A DNA stretch of 64,000 bases from Thalassotalea litorea (GCF_005843925.1 NZ_VCBC01000016.1:27150-91149); one strand, 5' to 3'. Numbered from the stretch's first letter, positions 18,976 to 28,378 are shown. Numbers and translations: made by a program. The notes: a model not told the origin generated them from the sequence alone.

Positions 18976-20297
18976 GAATCCTTGCTATCGGGAACGTGGT
19001 ATAAAACAATCCGGTATGCACCGGAGCTATTTGGATCGCTGCCCGGTAAGCCGGAGTCATTATCATCGGTATCGCCCTGAAAAGGACAGACTCGAACCAC
19101 CTCGCCAACGGCATAGCTTTTCTGGCCATTACCACCGCTTTGCTCTTTATCTTGACCGCCTGAATTCGATGGCACCTGCTGAGTAAGAAATACGCACATA
19201 AAATCGATAACGCTTAACACCTTATGCCCATTAGCTTCGCTATCGCACTCAACGACAACAACATTAAACATCCTTCTATCAGGCAAGCGCCCAGCTTTGG
19301 AAACGTCAAGGTTTCCCGGGACCGAGCAAGAGGTCTCCTCGGTATCGGTAAGGTAATCAGCATACCGGTAAGCCTTGGCTAAATATCCCGACTCCAATAG
19401 ATTCGGACGGGAATCATCGTAAGCAATAGGCGGCCCCTGACAGGTATTCCAATCTTCCGCCATGGTCTCCTTATTGCCCTGTGCTGACCCTGTAAATCTG
19501 GCATCAAGGGCTTCGGTTGGACCCACGGCATCTCCAGGCTCTGTTTCAAACGAATCAATATCCAATTCTTCAAGGCAAAAGCTTGCACCATTGGCTAATC
19601 CATCGCGTACATCATTTTTACCGCTCATGCCGGGTAAGCGAACGAGTTGAAAATTTCCGGAACCGACTTTCGATTCGGTATTTGAACCAATTTTCATTAC
19701 CGTGTGGTCACCCCAGGAAAACCCATAAGCACCATTATCAGAACGGGGGATAGTCTTATCACCGCAAATTAATAATGGCACTAAATCCTGAGTACAGTTG
19801 TCGCTGGTTAAATCCGTACTGGGCCCTGCCAGCGCCGTTGATGAGACCCCTTTATCATAACCAAATATCTGTGCCAAGAAGCTGGTTAAACCGACATTTT
19901 CAATGGTGACTTTGGCATAAAGTGCCTCGTTGGTTTCTACCGCATTAAACGGATCCGGACGGACAGAAAATTCGATATTAATCAGAGACGTTACTTGCGC
20001 CGCACTTGTATTGACGATATCCAAAGGGATTGATTCTTGCAATTCTCTGTTTTCCGAATGCGTCAAATTATTGGTTAAGATCGTTACTGCTTCTGCCCGG
20101 GCCTGAGCAAATGTACCACCCCGATCGCGACTTTTCGCCGCAGACAGAGCAGCGGCATCGGCCAGGTTTTGCAATCGAGACTTATTCAATAGCAAATGTC
20201 CGCCATCGAGTGCCAAAGCGCTCACTGCTAATATGGCCAGCAAGGATATGGTTGCCAGCACAATAATATTGCCTTTATGCTTATTTCGGTAATTCAT
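18972..20297 (-). CDS. tadG: TadG-like pilus assembly protein
   Basis: A 441-aa protein with a basic N-terminus and a membrane anchor of the Tad-domain type (GNIIVLATISLLAILAVSA), followed by ALDGGHLLLNKSRLQNLADAAALSAA, the characteristic TadG segment. The rest is a periplasmic domain with about seven Cys residues that could form disulfides. A von Willebrand-type adhesion motif was not obvious. It is followed on the same strand by two TadE-like genes and preceded by a small lipoprotein gene. Confidence 0.88.
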   Translation of the reverse strand: MNYRNKHKGNIIVLATISLLAILAVSALALDGGHLLLNKSRLQNLADAAALSAAKSRDRGGTFAQARAEAVTILTNNLTHSENRELQESIPLDIVNTSAAQVTSLINIEFSVRPDPFNAVETNEALYAKVTIENVGLTSFLAQIFGYDKGVSSTALAGPSTDLTSDNCTQDLVPLLICGDKTIPRSDNGAYGFSWGDHTVMKIGSNTESKVGSGNFQLVRLPGMSGKNDVRDGLANGASFCLEELDIDSFETEPGDAVGPTEALDARFTGSAQGNKETMAEDWNTCQGPPIAYDDSRPNLLESGYLAKAYRYADYLTDTEETSCSVPGNLDVSKAGRLPDRRMFNVVVVECDSEANGHKVLSVIDFMCVFLTQQVPSNSGGQDKEQSGGNGQKSYAVGEVVRVCPFQGDTDDNDSGLPGSDPNSSGAYRIVLYHVPDSKDS

Positions 20298-20343
20298 ATC
20301 AAACCTCCCTACAACGCTGTTATCGGTGCGTTATGAATGGTTA

Positions 20344-20646
20344 TTAGTTTTTCCCCGAACCACTACCACTTTTCCCACTAAAACTGCCGGTGCCTTTTCG
20401 TGCAGTAGTTGGCGCATACACGCTTTTCTCATAACCCGTCATCACATTAGTCGCCACTTCCCCATTTAAGGTATTTACAATCCCCGCATTCGTTACCGGT
20501 GCTGCGGGGTCGAGAATTTGGCGTTCCCATAAATCATCGTAATGGCCAGACAGACGATACTCATACTCAGGGCCAACACTACAACCACTCAACAGCACAA
20601 ACCCCGTCAGTAATGTTGTTCGACTTGCTCTTAATAAAGCTTTCAT
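20344..20646 (-). CDS. Small lipoprotein of the Tad locus
   Basis: A 100-aa protein with a signal peptide and lipobox VLLSGC (Cys22). The mature part is short and ends in a glycine/serine/lysine-rich tail (GTGSFSGKSGSGSGK). It begins 2 bp after the secretin stop, so it is cotranscribed with it. By position it may help the secretin in the outer membrane, like RcpB or a pilotin, but no sequence similarity supports that and the function is unknown. Confidence 0.75.
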   Translation of the reverse strand: MKALLRASRTTLLTGFVLLSGCSVGPEYEYRLSGHYDDLWERQILDPAAPVTNAGIVNTLNGEVATNVMTGYEKSVYAPTTARKGTGSFSGKSGSGSGKN

Positions 20647-20648
20647 AA

Positions 20649-22148
20649 TTACTCCTGGAATTCTTCGGTTGAAATTTCGTGTCCATAGGTTGCCTGGGTG
20701 CCACCATCATCCAACATCAGCTGGCTATTGTTGCTATCTGAAGAAGAGGATGCATTAGGATTAGCCTCATTGGTTTCATTCAATGGACGACTGGATGTGC
20801 GCCCCAATAAATAAAAATCCATATCGCCAGGCTCGACAAAACCATCGGTTGGCAATGGGACGCCGTCTCGATTAAACGGACGCACTAATCGCGGCGTCAC
20901 CATAATGACCAATTCAGACTGACCTTTGATAAATTCCTGGCTTCGGAACAACTGTCCTAGTACGGGAATATCTCCCAAGCCAGGAATTTTATTTACGCTT
21001 TCGCGAAAATTGTCACTGATCAACCCACCAATGGCGATGGTTTGTCCGTCTCCAAGTTCAACCGTTGTCGAGGTCGTGCGTTTAATAATGGAAGGAATGA
21101 CCAAGTTCGAATTGGTTTCATCTGGAGAAATCGCCACCGTATTCGTAGAGCTCAGTTCGCTTACTAATACCTCCAGATTAAGGTTGATTTTTCCCGAATC
21201 GAGAATGGTTGGTACAAAGCTTACGCCAACGCCAAAATCTCGATACTGAATGGTGATGCCATCACGATTTGGTACTGGAATAGGAAACTCACCACCGGAG
21301 AGAAAATCCGCTTGCTGGCCACTTAAGGCGGTAATATTCGGCTCGGCCAAAATTTTTGCTAGACCATTTTGCTTAGCAATATCTAACGCGAAGTTTAATA
21401 ACAGATCACCATCAAGGTAAGAGCCAAACAACCCCCTATCAATCCCCTGCGTTAAGCCTAATGAATTTAAGAAATCCGACCCTGATGTGATACCTATCGT
21501 GCCATCATTGCCGTCTACTGCTAATAACATTTTACTATCCAGACGTCGGGCAACTTCACTTTGTACTTCAGCAACCGTTACTTCCAGCATGACCTGATGA
21601 CCGCCGCCAACGGACATCATATTCAATACCTGCGAGTTACTTTTATTGCCTCCTGCAGCCTTGGCATATCCCTCGGCAAGCCTTACTGCCATTGTCATTT
21701 TCTCTGTCGATGACGCTTCACCACTTAGTACCAAGTGCCCTTGAGAAGATTCAATGCCGATAGTCTCTTCAGGCAGATAACGATGAAAGCGCTCTCGTAA
21801 CGTTGCTAAATCATGGGTTACTTCCAGATTATAAATTTCGATGATTTGATCTTTTTCATCCCACACCATGACATTGGTAGAACCTAGTTTTTTGCCGACA
21901 ATGTAAATCTCATCTTTACGGATAATCAAAATATCCGCGATCTTTGGGTTAGCAATGGAAACCCGATGAACGCTTTGAACCATTGCGACATTTTTGGATT
22001 TATGAATCGGAATTTTAATGGTCGGATCCGGTTGTTCGAGGCTCCCGCCCGCCTGAACCGATGCACCAATATTTGCGATTAGAAACATCACTGAGATGAC
22101 GATGGACCTTAAATTCGCATATTTGCTACGATGAGCTACTGCTTTCAT
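20649..22148 (-). CDS. rcpA: Tad pilus outer-membrane secretin RcpA/CpaC
   Basis: A 499-aa secretin that forms the outer-membrane channel of the Flp pilus. After a signal peptide (ending near VQAGG) comes an N-terminal BON/N0-type part (VHRVSIANPKIADILII...), then the secretin domain with EVTVAEVQSEVARRL, FLSGGEFPIPVP, YRDFGVGVSFVPTI and GLGDIPVLGQLFRS. The C-terminal tail is Asn/Ser-rich. The ATG at 22148 has AGAGG at 6 bp and is preferred over the ATG at 22196, which would overlap cpaB. Confidence 0.95.
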   Translation of the reverse strand: MKAVAHRSKYANLRSIVISVMFLIANIGASVQAGGSLEQPDPTIKIPIHKSKNVAMVQSVHRVSIANPKIADILIIRKDEIYIVGKKLGSTNVMVWDEKDQIIEIYNLEVTHDLATLRERFHRYLPEETIGIESSQGHLVLSGEASSTEKMTMAVRLAEGYAKAAGGNKSNSQVLNMMSVGGGHQVMLEVTVAEVQSEVARRLDSKMLLAVDGNDGTIGITSGSDFLNSLGLTQGIDRGLFGSYLDGDLLLNFALDIAKQNGLAKILAEPNITALSGQQADFLSGGEFPIPVPNRDGITIQYRDFGVGVSFVPTILDSGKINLNLEVLVSELSSTNTVAISPDETNSNLVIPSIIKRTTSTTVELGDGQTIAIGGLISDNFRESVNKIPGLGDIPVLGQLFRSQEFIKGQSELVIMVTPRLVRPFNRDGVPLPTDGFVEPGDMDFYLLGRTSSRPLNETNEANPNASSSSDSNNSQLMLDDGGTQATYGHEISTEEFQE

Positions 22149-22158
22149 CACACACCTC

Positions 22159-23046
22159 TTAGTTTTTAACCTGAACGGTTTGTTGTTGTACACCACGGAT
22201 CACTTCAACTTTATTATTGGAGTAAGCGGAACGACGAGGCGCACTTGCTGCAACCTCTTGAGAAGAATTTGACTGAGTCGAGGTCTTTGCCAGACTTACC
22301 TGCTCAGTTTGTTCATCCTTGCTTACCTCATCACTCGCTGAAGACTTCGCATCTTGCCCCTGCAATTGATTATCTTTCTCTGCCAAAATAATTGAATTCG
22401 TTTCATCATTAGGATTTCTCAATGCTAATTGAATAGAACCTCTCTTACGTGAATTCAATAAAGTCTCCGCCTGATTCAAACCAAGTTCCAAAGTTACTGC
22501 TCTTACAACTTGAGGTTTATTTTCGTCATTAGAAGCTCGTTGATCTATCGCCAATATTTTTACATTCGATAAAACCACCTGCGTGGTAGGACGACCTCCT
22601 TGTCCAAATGTATTGAGAACATCAACTTTGTTACCGGGTAGCAAAAAACCTGCAACCCCGACCACATCATTAACGCGAAGTGTAATCGCTCGCTTATTTT
22701 TGCCAATTAGACTCGCTAGGCTGCTTCCTTCGCCTTTTTTCACAAGACGTTGTTCGCGTACAATATCTCCAGGATATAAACGCTGTTTCACCAGCATATC
22801 TTTCGCCTGTTTTTTATCGGTAAATGCGCCTTGAGGTACTGAGTTTTTAGGAATAACTTTCATCGACAAATATTTGTCTTCAAGCATGGTTCCCGTCGGT
22901 AGTTCAACATTAACCGTTAACACGGCCACCTGATCGGCTCCGACATCTTTGGGCTGGTTTTCCTCCAGCCAGTTGCGCGCGATAAACACAGCACCAACAC
23001 CAAAGACGACGGAAAGAAGAATAAACAACACACTGTTCCGGTTCAT
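22159..23046 (-). CDS. cpaB: Flp pilus assembly protein CpaB/RcpC
   Basis: A 295-aa periplasmic protein anchored by an N-terminal helix (VLFILLSVVFGVGAVFIAR), with an SAF-type domain (LPTGTMLEDKYLSMKVIP) and the RcpC region NKRAITLRVNDVVGVAGFLLPGNKVDV. A Ser/Gln-rich linker follows. CpaB/RcpC supports secretin assembly. The ATG at 23046 is preceded by GGAGG at 4 bp and is better than the ATG at 23067. It lies directly upstream of the secretin gene, the usual order. Confidence 0.93.
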   Translation of the reverse strand: MNRNSVLFILLSVVFGVGAVFIARNWLEENQPKDVGADQVAVLTVNVELPTGTMLEDKYLSMKVIPKNSVPQGAFTDKKQAKDMLVKQRLYPGDIVREQRLVKKGEGSSLASLIGKNKRAITLRVNDVVGVAGFLLPGNKVDVLNTFGQGGRPTTQVVLSNVKILAIDQRASNDENKPQVVRAVTLELGLNQAETLLNSRKRGSIQLALRNPNDETNSIILAEKDNQLQGQDAKSSASDEVSKDEQTEQVSLAKTSTQSNSSQEVAASAPRRSAYSNNKVEVIRGVQQQTVQVKN

Positions 23047-23107
23047 ACTACCTCCAGAAACATTCAATCGAAGCGAAGTTCCGGTTATTCCTTAAAGGGT
23101 TCGCTAG

Positions 23108-24646
23108 TTACGCGACAAAGTAACTGTGCCAGGCAAAGTTAATGAGATCCTTTGTCACTCTATTGGGTAAATTTTTAAATAAAACCTGATCCCGAACAAT
23201 GGATAAGATATCCCTTGGGTAACAGGCCAGATAAGGTTTTTCTCTTGTTTTATGTAAAGAATTGATCAAATAGACAAAACAGTCGGAATCGCATTCAAGC
23301 TCGAAACGCTCACATTCCATAAACCATATTTGCTCATACAACTTCTGAGATAAGGGTTGGAATTGGATTTTATATCCTAGGCGCCTTAAAAAGGCATCAT
23401 CAATTAATTCTTGGGGCGTTAAGTTAGTAGAAAACAATAACAGTAATTCAAAGGGTATTTCGAAATGCTGACCATTTTGCAGAGCGAGAAAATCGCGGCG
23501 CTCCTCTAAGGGTAGGATCCAGCGATTAAATAACTCTTTAGGAGTGACTCGTTGACGACCTAAATCATCCAAAAATAAGATTCCGTTATTCGCTTTCAGC
23601 TGAATCGGCGGTAAATAGCAACGTGATGCATTATCGAATTGCACTTCTAGCATGGACAAAGTCAATTCCCCGCCGGTAACCAATAAAGGACGTTCACAGG
23701 CCAACCAACGAGGATCGTATCCGTCGGCAATTTTCAATGCGCTGATGGTTGGGTCGTTAAACATTGATGCAGCCTCTTGAACATGATGCAGTTCAGGATC
23801 GAAGACTTGTATAATCTCATTGTTGATTTCAATAGCATAAGGAATGAGTACTGTTTCACCAAATAACCGGTTTAAATGTCTGCAAAAATAGCTTTTACCG
23901 GTACCGGCACCACCATAAATCAAGATTGGTTTAGTGGAATTTAAGGCTGGCCCTACGCTACCAATAACTTCATCCGGGAAAACTAAATCAGCGAAACCGT
24001 CTCGCATTTGTTGCTCCGTCAGGGCTTGGGTTCGATTCGACTGAATCTGTGTAACTCGTTGATATTGCTCCAATGGAATTGGAGCCGGCCCCAGGTAGCC
24101 CCGTTTCAAAAAAGCTTTTTCCGCTTCAAGCACACCAATATTGCTTAACGTATAGCGAAACTGACCATTATCAGCTGAAGATGGATTTTCCACCCAGGTT
24201 TTTTGTTTAGCTTCATCTAACAACAGCTTAACGATACTTCCAGAGAGAGATAAATCTTTGGATAACTGTTGCAAGTCAATAACCCCTGCACGATAGATAT
24301 GTTTAATTAGTAGCTCAAGTAATAGGTTAATGCTTAGACCGGTTTCTTCGATATTCCCAGGACGTGGCGCATAAACCGAAAATTCATTGTCAATCGTTTC
24401 AGAAGATTCGTTCGAGGATTTATTCGCCACATTTTCCTCAGGTTGCGATTGTTGAGAATCTTTTTCTTTGGCTTCATGCAGTGGCACATCTTGTTCACTC
24501 AGATTATTCGGCGGCGTCGAATCAGATTGAGAATCAGTATGTCTATAACCGCCTGATGAGGACTGTTCATGTGACTCGAATGTTTCTGAGTTGCCCGATG
24601 GATGAGCTTGAGACTCTTTTTGTTTGGAAAAGCCAAATAATCCCAT
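23108..24646 (-). CDS. AAA ATPase with winged-helix-like domain, Tad-associated
   Basis: A 512-aa cytoplasmic protein. Residues about 10-95 are low-complexity and acidic/polar. Residues about 102-190 look like a winged-helix domain (LLELLIKHIYRAGVIDLQQL...). From about 205 an AAA domain follows with Walker A GGAGTGKS (245-252), Walker B GILFLDDLGRQ and a sensor segment LLLFSTNLTP. Similar ATPases occur in some Tad loci, but their role is not established; a regulatory or remodelling role is inferred. The ATG at 24646 has GGGGAG at 7 bp and avoids overlap with tadV. Confidence 0.85.
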   Translation of the reverse strand: MGLFGFSKQKESQAHPSGNSETFESHEQSSSGGYRHTDSQSDSTPPNNLSEQDVPLHEAKEKDSQQSQPEENVANKSSNESSETIDNEFSVYAPRPGNIEETGLSINLLLELLIKHIYRAGVIDLQQLSKDLSLSGSIVKLLLDEAKQKTWVENPSSADNGQFRYTLSNIGVLEAEKAFLKRGYLGPAPIPLEQYQRVTQIQSNRTQALTEQQMRDGFADLVFPDEVIGSVGPALNSTKPILIYGGAGTGKSYFCRHLNRLFGETVLIPYAIEINNEIIQVFDPELHHVQEAASMFNDPTISALKIADGYDPRWLACERPLLVTGGELTLSMLEVQFDNASRCYLPPIQLKANNGILFLDDLGRQRVTPKELFNRWILPLEERRDFLALQNGQHFEIPFELLLLFSTNLTPQELIDDAFLRRLGYKIQFQPLSQKLYEQIWFMECERFELECDSDCFVYLINSLHKTREKPYLACYPRDILSIVRDQVLFKNLPNRVTKDLINFAWHSYFVA

Positions 24647-24648
24647 GC

Positions 24649-25215
24649 TCATACTCCCCAAGTGTACCTTAACGACGAAACTAACCATTGAACATCTTCA
24701 CTATGCCATGAGGCCCAGCCCCAGCCGAAGGCCAATGCAGGCGCATAAGGGACCTGCATTTTAAGCAAGCCACCATTTTCAGGCTTGATATAGACTCGAT
24801 ACCAAAGACATTTGCCATAGTGAAAAACCAAGTCAATGCAGCGCTTGAGTCCAAATCGATACAATGCAATTGCAACAGAACTTACCAGCCCGAATACCAA
24901 GCCATATAAAAGAGACCAAACAAGCATTTGCGGCGTAAGAAATGCGCCAATGGCAATCATTAATTTCACATCGCCGGCACCAATCATGCGAAACATAAAT
25001 AAGGGAAACAACAAAGCAAAGGCAAGGCCTGCTCCCATAAGCGCCGAAGCGACGCCACTTAACCCTAAAAATCCAGTTTGCACGGCGATACCCGCGATAA
25101 ATCCAATAAGACACAGGCTATTAGGGATGCGCTGATATCGAAGATCAAAATACAGCGAGACCGAAAATATCAGCGTAATAGAAATCATTTCCACAAGCAG
25201 AAATTTATCTATCAT
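24649..25215 (-). CDS. tadV: Prepilin peptidase TadV/CpaA
   Basis: A 188-aa membrane aspartic protease that cleaves the leader of the Flp pilin and pseudopilins. The two catalytic aspartates are visible: Asp24 in YFDLRYQRIPN and Asp82 in GAGDVK. About six hydrophobic segments are present and the N-terminal methyltransferase domain of PilD is absent, as in TadV. It is placed immediately after the pilin gene. Confidence 0.94.
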   Translation of the reverse strand: MIDKFLLVEMISITLIFSVSLYFDLRYQRIPNSLCLIGFIAGIAVQTGFLGLSGVASALMGAGLAFALLFPLFMFRMIGAGDVKLMIAIGAFLTPQMLVWSLLYGLVFGLVSSVAIALYRFGLKRCIDLVFHYGKCLWYRVYIKPENGGLLKMQVPYAPALAFGWGWASWHSEDVQWLVSSLRYTWGV

Positions 25216-25248
25216 CTTACACCCCTACGCCTGTCCCATTGTTCGCTA

Positions 25249-25449
25249 CTAAGAAGAACAATCGGTGCTTTGCTCACCATTAACAGCGCTGGTTAAGCAG
25301 TTAATGGTGCCACTAACGGCTTCACCCAGGTCTGTGAAAGCAACAACTAAAGTCCCTGCCACCAGAGCACCAGCAATCGCGTATTCAACCGTAGTTAAAC
25401 CGCTTTCATCTTCGATAAAATCGGAAAATAACGTGTTTAGGTTTCTCAT
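25249..25449 (-). CDS. flp: Flp-type major pilin
   Basis: A 66-aa prepilin. It reads MRNLNTLFSDFIEDESG, then the mature start LTTVEYAIAGALVAGTLVVAF, with the Flp pattern of Gly at -1, Glu at +5 and Tyr at +6. Two Cys residues near the C-terminus could form a disulfide. The ATG at 25449 has GGAG 9 bp upstream; an earlier ATG at 25491 lies inside the leader hairpin and is unlikely. It is the first gene of the Tad operon. Confidence 0.95.
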   Translation of the reverse strand: MRNLNTLFSDFIEDESGLTTVEYAIAGALVAGTLVVAFTDLGEAVSGTINCLTSAVNGEQSTDCSS

Positions 25450-25476
25450 ATGAAATAACTCCAACTTGTTAATCTT

Positions 25477-25508
25477 GCAGGGCAAATACAACTCAGCCTT
25501 TGCCCTGC
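25477..25508 (-). promoter_or_regulatory. Leader hairpin or dyad operator upstream of the flp pilin
   Basis: A perfect 10-bp inverted repeat (GCAGGGCAAA ... TTTGCCCTGC) with a 12-nt spacer lies 28 bp before the pilin start codon. It is not followed by a U-run, so it is not a simple terminator of the upstream gene. It could be a 5' leader stem that stabilises pilin mRNA, or a binding site for a dimeric regulator. Confidence 0.6.
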
Positions 25509-25553
25509 ATTAAGTACAGCAACATTTTGGTGTATTACTGAACGGTTAAAAGA

Positions 25554-27200
25554 TTAGAGGTTAATCTGAGAAAGGGTTATCACTGGATTGCTTAGTATGT
25601 TCTTAAATTGCGTGAGCAAAGCAGAGTAGTTGTCGAGATTGTAGATATCCTGATTAAAATTCATTTCCCCTGAATCATCAACCCAGGCAGTATGGTAGGT
25701 AACGTAAACGGGAACGGGGCTCGCAAGATAAAGCATACGCGTATCAGATTGTTTTTTGGCTTGGTTAATGATTTCGCGTTCAGTATCAGATTTTTCAGAT
25801 TGACTGACCAAAATTTCCGCGAGCAATTCAGGCTGTTCCAAACGAATACAACCATGGCTCAAGGCTCGGTAAGGTTTACGAAACATCCATTTACCTGGCG
25901 TGTCATGAAGATAAATTGCATATCCATTTGGCATGTTAAAGCGGTACTTTCCTAGCGGATTAAAACTGCCAGGAGCCTGGACTAGTCGAAAATCATTCGG
26001 TAAATTTAACAAATCGTAATCAGGAGAGTTAATCTCTTTAATAACTTTATTTTTCCAATAACCTTTAACGAGCTGGAAATCTTTACGTGATAGGTAGCTA
26101 GGATCTTGTTTATACTCTTCTACCAAATCATCCATGATGATCTTAGGCGTTGGCGTCCACGTTGGGTTAACCGTGAGTCGATTTATTTGCGTTGAAAGTA
26201 CGGGTGTTGGGTTATTTTTGTTGCCAACAATCACCTTCATTGATGTTAGTGTCCGACCATTGTTTCGATACTGCAGTTGATAACTGGGAATGTTGACATG
26301 TACTGACTGCCCTTTAAAACTTCGAGGTAACTCAAACCAACGTAATAAATTAAACTTAATTTGTTGTGTTCGTTGCTTAGGAGAGATGCCTAACGCTAGG
26401 TGAGTTACTGGACCAAGTTTGCCATCAGCAACCAAACCATGTCTGGCTTGAAAGCGTTGCAATGCGTCTTCTGCCACGACATCAAAAACATCAAACCGTG
26501 CTTGTGTCTGATATTGGCTTGGTAAATCTCCCAACAAAACTAACTTGTGCCTCAAATGACCAATTTGTTGATGACGTTGGCCAAGTTTAGGCACAAAGTC
26601 CGGATCCAAAGAAGGCCAGTCATATTGTTGCAGCTGCTGGTAATAGTGAAGGTGTTTTCGAAGTTGCCAAAAACCTTTTTGTCGGGGAAGAACACGATAA
26701 ATCAGGTCAAGTTCCTGATCCAGTTTAAACGATCGCACCAAGGTATTAACGGGGTTTTCATGCATATTCCCTTGATCAAACCTTGAAGACTGAAGTAGAA
26801 AATAAATCCCCTGAGTCAGTATTCTATCCCTGCTCACCTGATCAACGGGTAAGGATTCCCAATGATTATCACCTAACCAGCCGATATCTTTTAGAATGTT
26901 TAACAACATTAAGCCCGACTGAGTTAATTCATTGCCGTGATACCAAAGTCTATTTTGGGATGTTCGTAGCAATATTTTCGGGTACACCCGATCCGACAAA
27001 TCTCGATCATGATAAACAAATGAGTTTAACGGGGCGGCATCGACGTTAACGTTCAAACGAATATTCTGAACTTGAACTGGGATCTCAAACCCCGAGTGAA
27101 GTTTTGGCAGAAAGGGCTTTGCAAATGAACGGGGCGATAACATCAACAGAATAATCGCCAGCAGGCCAACTACAACATAGCCTGAGCACAAATGAACCAT
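25554..27200 (-). CDS. L,D-transpeptidase (YcbB/LdtD type)
   Basis: A protein of about 548 aa with an N-terminal membrane anchor, a peptidoglycan-binding-like domain near the middle (VVAEDALQRFQARHGLVADGKLG) and a YkuD catalytic domain with HDTPGKWMFRKPYRALSHGCIRL (catalytic Cys about residue 451). Such enzymes form 3-3 crosslinks in peptidoglycan. The ATG at 27200 lies just after the stop of the AraC gene; a GTG at 27275 would overlap that gene by 68 bp, and neither start has a clear ribosome-binding site. The flp promoter must lie between this stop and 25449. Confidence 0.9.
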   Translation of the reverse strand: MVHLCSGYVVVGLLAIILLMLSPRSFAKPFLPKLHSGFEIPVQVQNIRLNVNVDAAPLNSFVYHDRDLSDRVYPKILLRTSQNRLWYHGNELTQSGLMLLNILKDIGWLGDNHWESLPVDQVSRDRILTQGIYFLLQSSRFDQGNMHENPVNTLVRSFKLDQELDLIYRVLPRQKGFWQLRKHLHYYQQLQQYDWPSLDPDFVPKLGQRHQQIGHLRHKLVLLGDLPSQYQTQARFDVFDVVAEDALQRFQARHGLVADGKLGPVTHLALGISPKQRTQQIKFNLLRWFELPRSFKGQSVHVNIPSYQLQYRNNGRTLTSMKVIVGNKNNPTPVLSTQINRLTVNPTWTPTPKIIMDDLVEEYKQDPSYLSRKDFQLVKGYWKNKVIKEINSPDYDLLNLPNDFRLVQAPGSFNPLGKYRFNMPNGYAIYLHDTPGKWMFRKPYRALSHGCIRLEQPELLAEILVSQSEKSDTEREIINQAKKQSDTRMLYLASPVPVYVTYHTAWVDDSGEMNFNQDIYNLDNYSALLTQFKNILSNPVITLSQINL

Positions 27201-27207
27201 ATTTCGA

Positions 27208-28128
27208 CTAACACTTAACTGACCGATTAGACTGTCGTGTAGATTGAATTTCAATCGCTTTTTCCTTGTCCGCACTATTCACATTACCAGCAGATAAACT
27301 ATTGAGTGTGTTAAGTAAATCACACCGCAATCTTAAATAGTGTAGATAGGTTTCGCTATTTTGCATGGTACGATTATCTTCCGAGTAAGCCATGGGGCTC
27401 AGGCCAAAATGCTCTTTAAACACCCGACAAAAATGCGATGGATTTGAAAAGCCCAATTCAAAAGCAATCGTTGTGCTGCTTGCTGACTCCGACGTGAGGA
27501 TGCGCTCCGCTTCTTCGAGCCTTCGACAAATTAAATAATGACTGAAATTCATCCCGGTTACATCTTTAAACATATGGCTTAGTCGTGACTGGCTTAGATG
27601 TATATCATGAGAAAAGTCTTGTAGTGAGCTAGCATGAGAAAAGTTTTTCTCAATGAGCTCCAATAGCTCGACCACAGCACCGTAGCGAACCCACTTACTT
27701 GAGCGTATGGCACTGATGTCCACCAATGTTGATTCGCGAGAATATTTTGCGTCTGCAGACCTGAGTTCACCAATTACTGACAAATAAGATTCTAACTCGA
27801 GCTCTGATGGTGGGTATAAGTAAAGCTCCCTTACACCACAGTGTATAGCATGCTGCAATAGAGGAATAGACAAGGATTGGCTAAATACCACCACGCCTAT
27901 TCCTGCAAATTTTTGGGTGATAAATTCAATATTGTGCAAGTGATCTGTATTAATGTGATTCATTAAATACACTACAGATTTTGGATTACCTAAAAAATTT
28001 TCTAGGCTCTGCATAGTCGGAATTGACAAGACTTGACAAGAAACATTAACAGTTTCACAAAAATCATTTGCTAAGGCCTCATCAAAGGCAACCAGCAATA
28101 ACGCGCCGGTTTGATTGGCTGATAACAT
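27208..28128 (-). CDS. AraC-family regulator with receiver-like N-terminus
   Basis: A 306-aa transcription factor. The C-terminal AraC domain is complete, with two helix-turn-helix units (LQDFSHDIHLSQSRLSHMFKD and TTIAFELGFSNPSHFCRVFKE, about 170-250). The N-terminal ~125 residues resemble a response-regulator receiver fold but have no acidic phospho-acceptor at the expected strand end (VVYLMNH). The part LLQHAIHCGVRELYLYPPSELEL resembles LLRYAIQLQIRDVVPAATFKSEL of the TadZ receiver-like domain. With its position behind the Tad locus, this suggests a dedicated pilus regulator, which is inference. Confidence 0.88.
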   Translation of the reverse strand: MLSANQTGALLLVAFDEALANDFCETVNVSCQVLSIPTMQSLENFLGNPKSVVYLMNHINTDHLHNIEFITQKFAGIGVVVFSQSLSIPLLQHAIHCGVRELYLYPPSELELESYLSVIGELRSADAKYSRESTLVDISAIRSSKWVRYGAVVELLELIEKNFSHASSLQDFSHDIHLSQSRLSHMFKDVTGMNFSHYLICRRLEEAERILTSESASSTTIAFELGFSNPSHFCRVFKEHFGLSPMAYSEDNRTMQNSETYLHYLRLRCDLLNTLNSLSAGNVNSADKEKAIEIQSTRQSNRSVKC

Positions 28129-28307
28129 AACCTCGACCCTGATTTACAACATCCATTTTTGTCTTGAAGCCATCCTCGAGCTTAAAGCGACGATAAATGG
28201 CAGGAAAGAACACGTTTAAATTAGAAGTGAAGAACTCGAATGTCAAACTTACGCGAGTAAGTTTTTACACTTGAGCTGTAAAATTCAAAACAATTTTGTT
28301 GTTTTTT

Positions 28308-28335
28308 TCGACAATACAGCGTTACCCTCTATACT
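28308..28335 (+). promoter_or_regulatory. Probable promoter of the 28.4-kb envelope gene cluster
   Basis: TCGACA (28308-28313; five of six to the -35 consensus), a 16-bp spacer and TATACT (28330-28335; five of six to the -10 consensus) lie 44 bp before the ATG at 28379. The same region is divergent to the AraC gene and may carry its promoter too. Confidence 0.45.
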
Positions 28336-28378
28336 TTTTTAGCTGATTCTCCATGATGTGGTCAGGTTAAGTAGAAGT

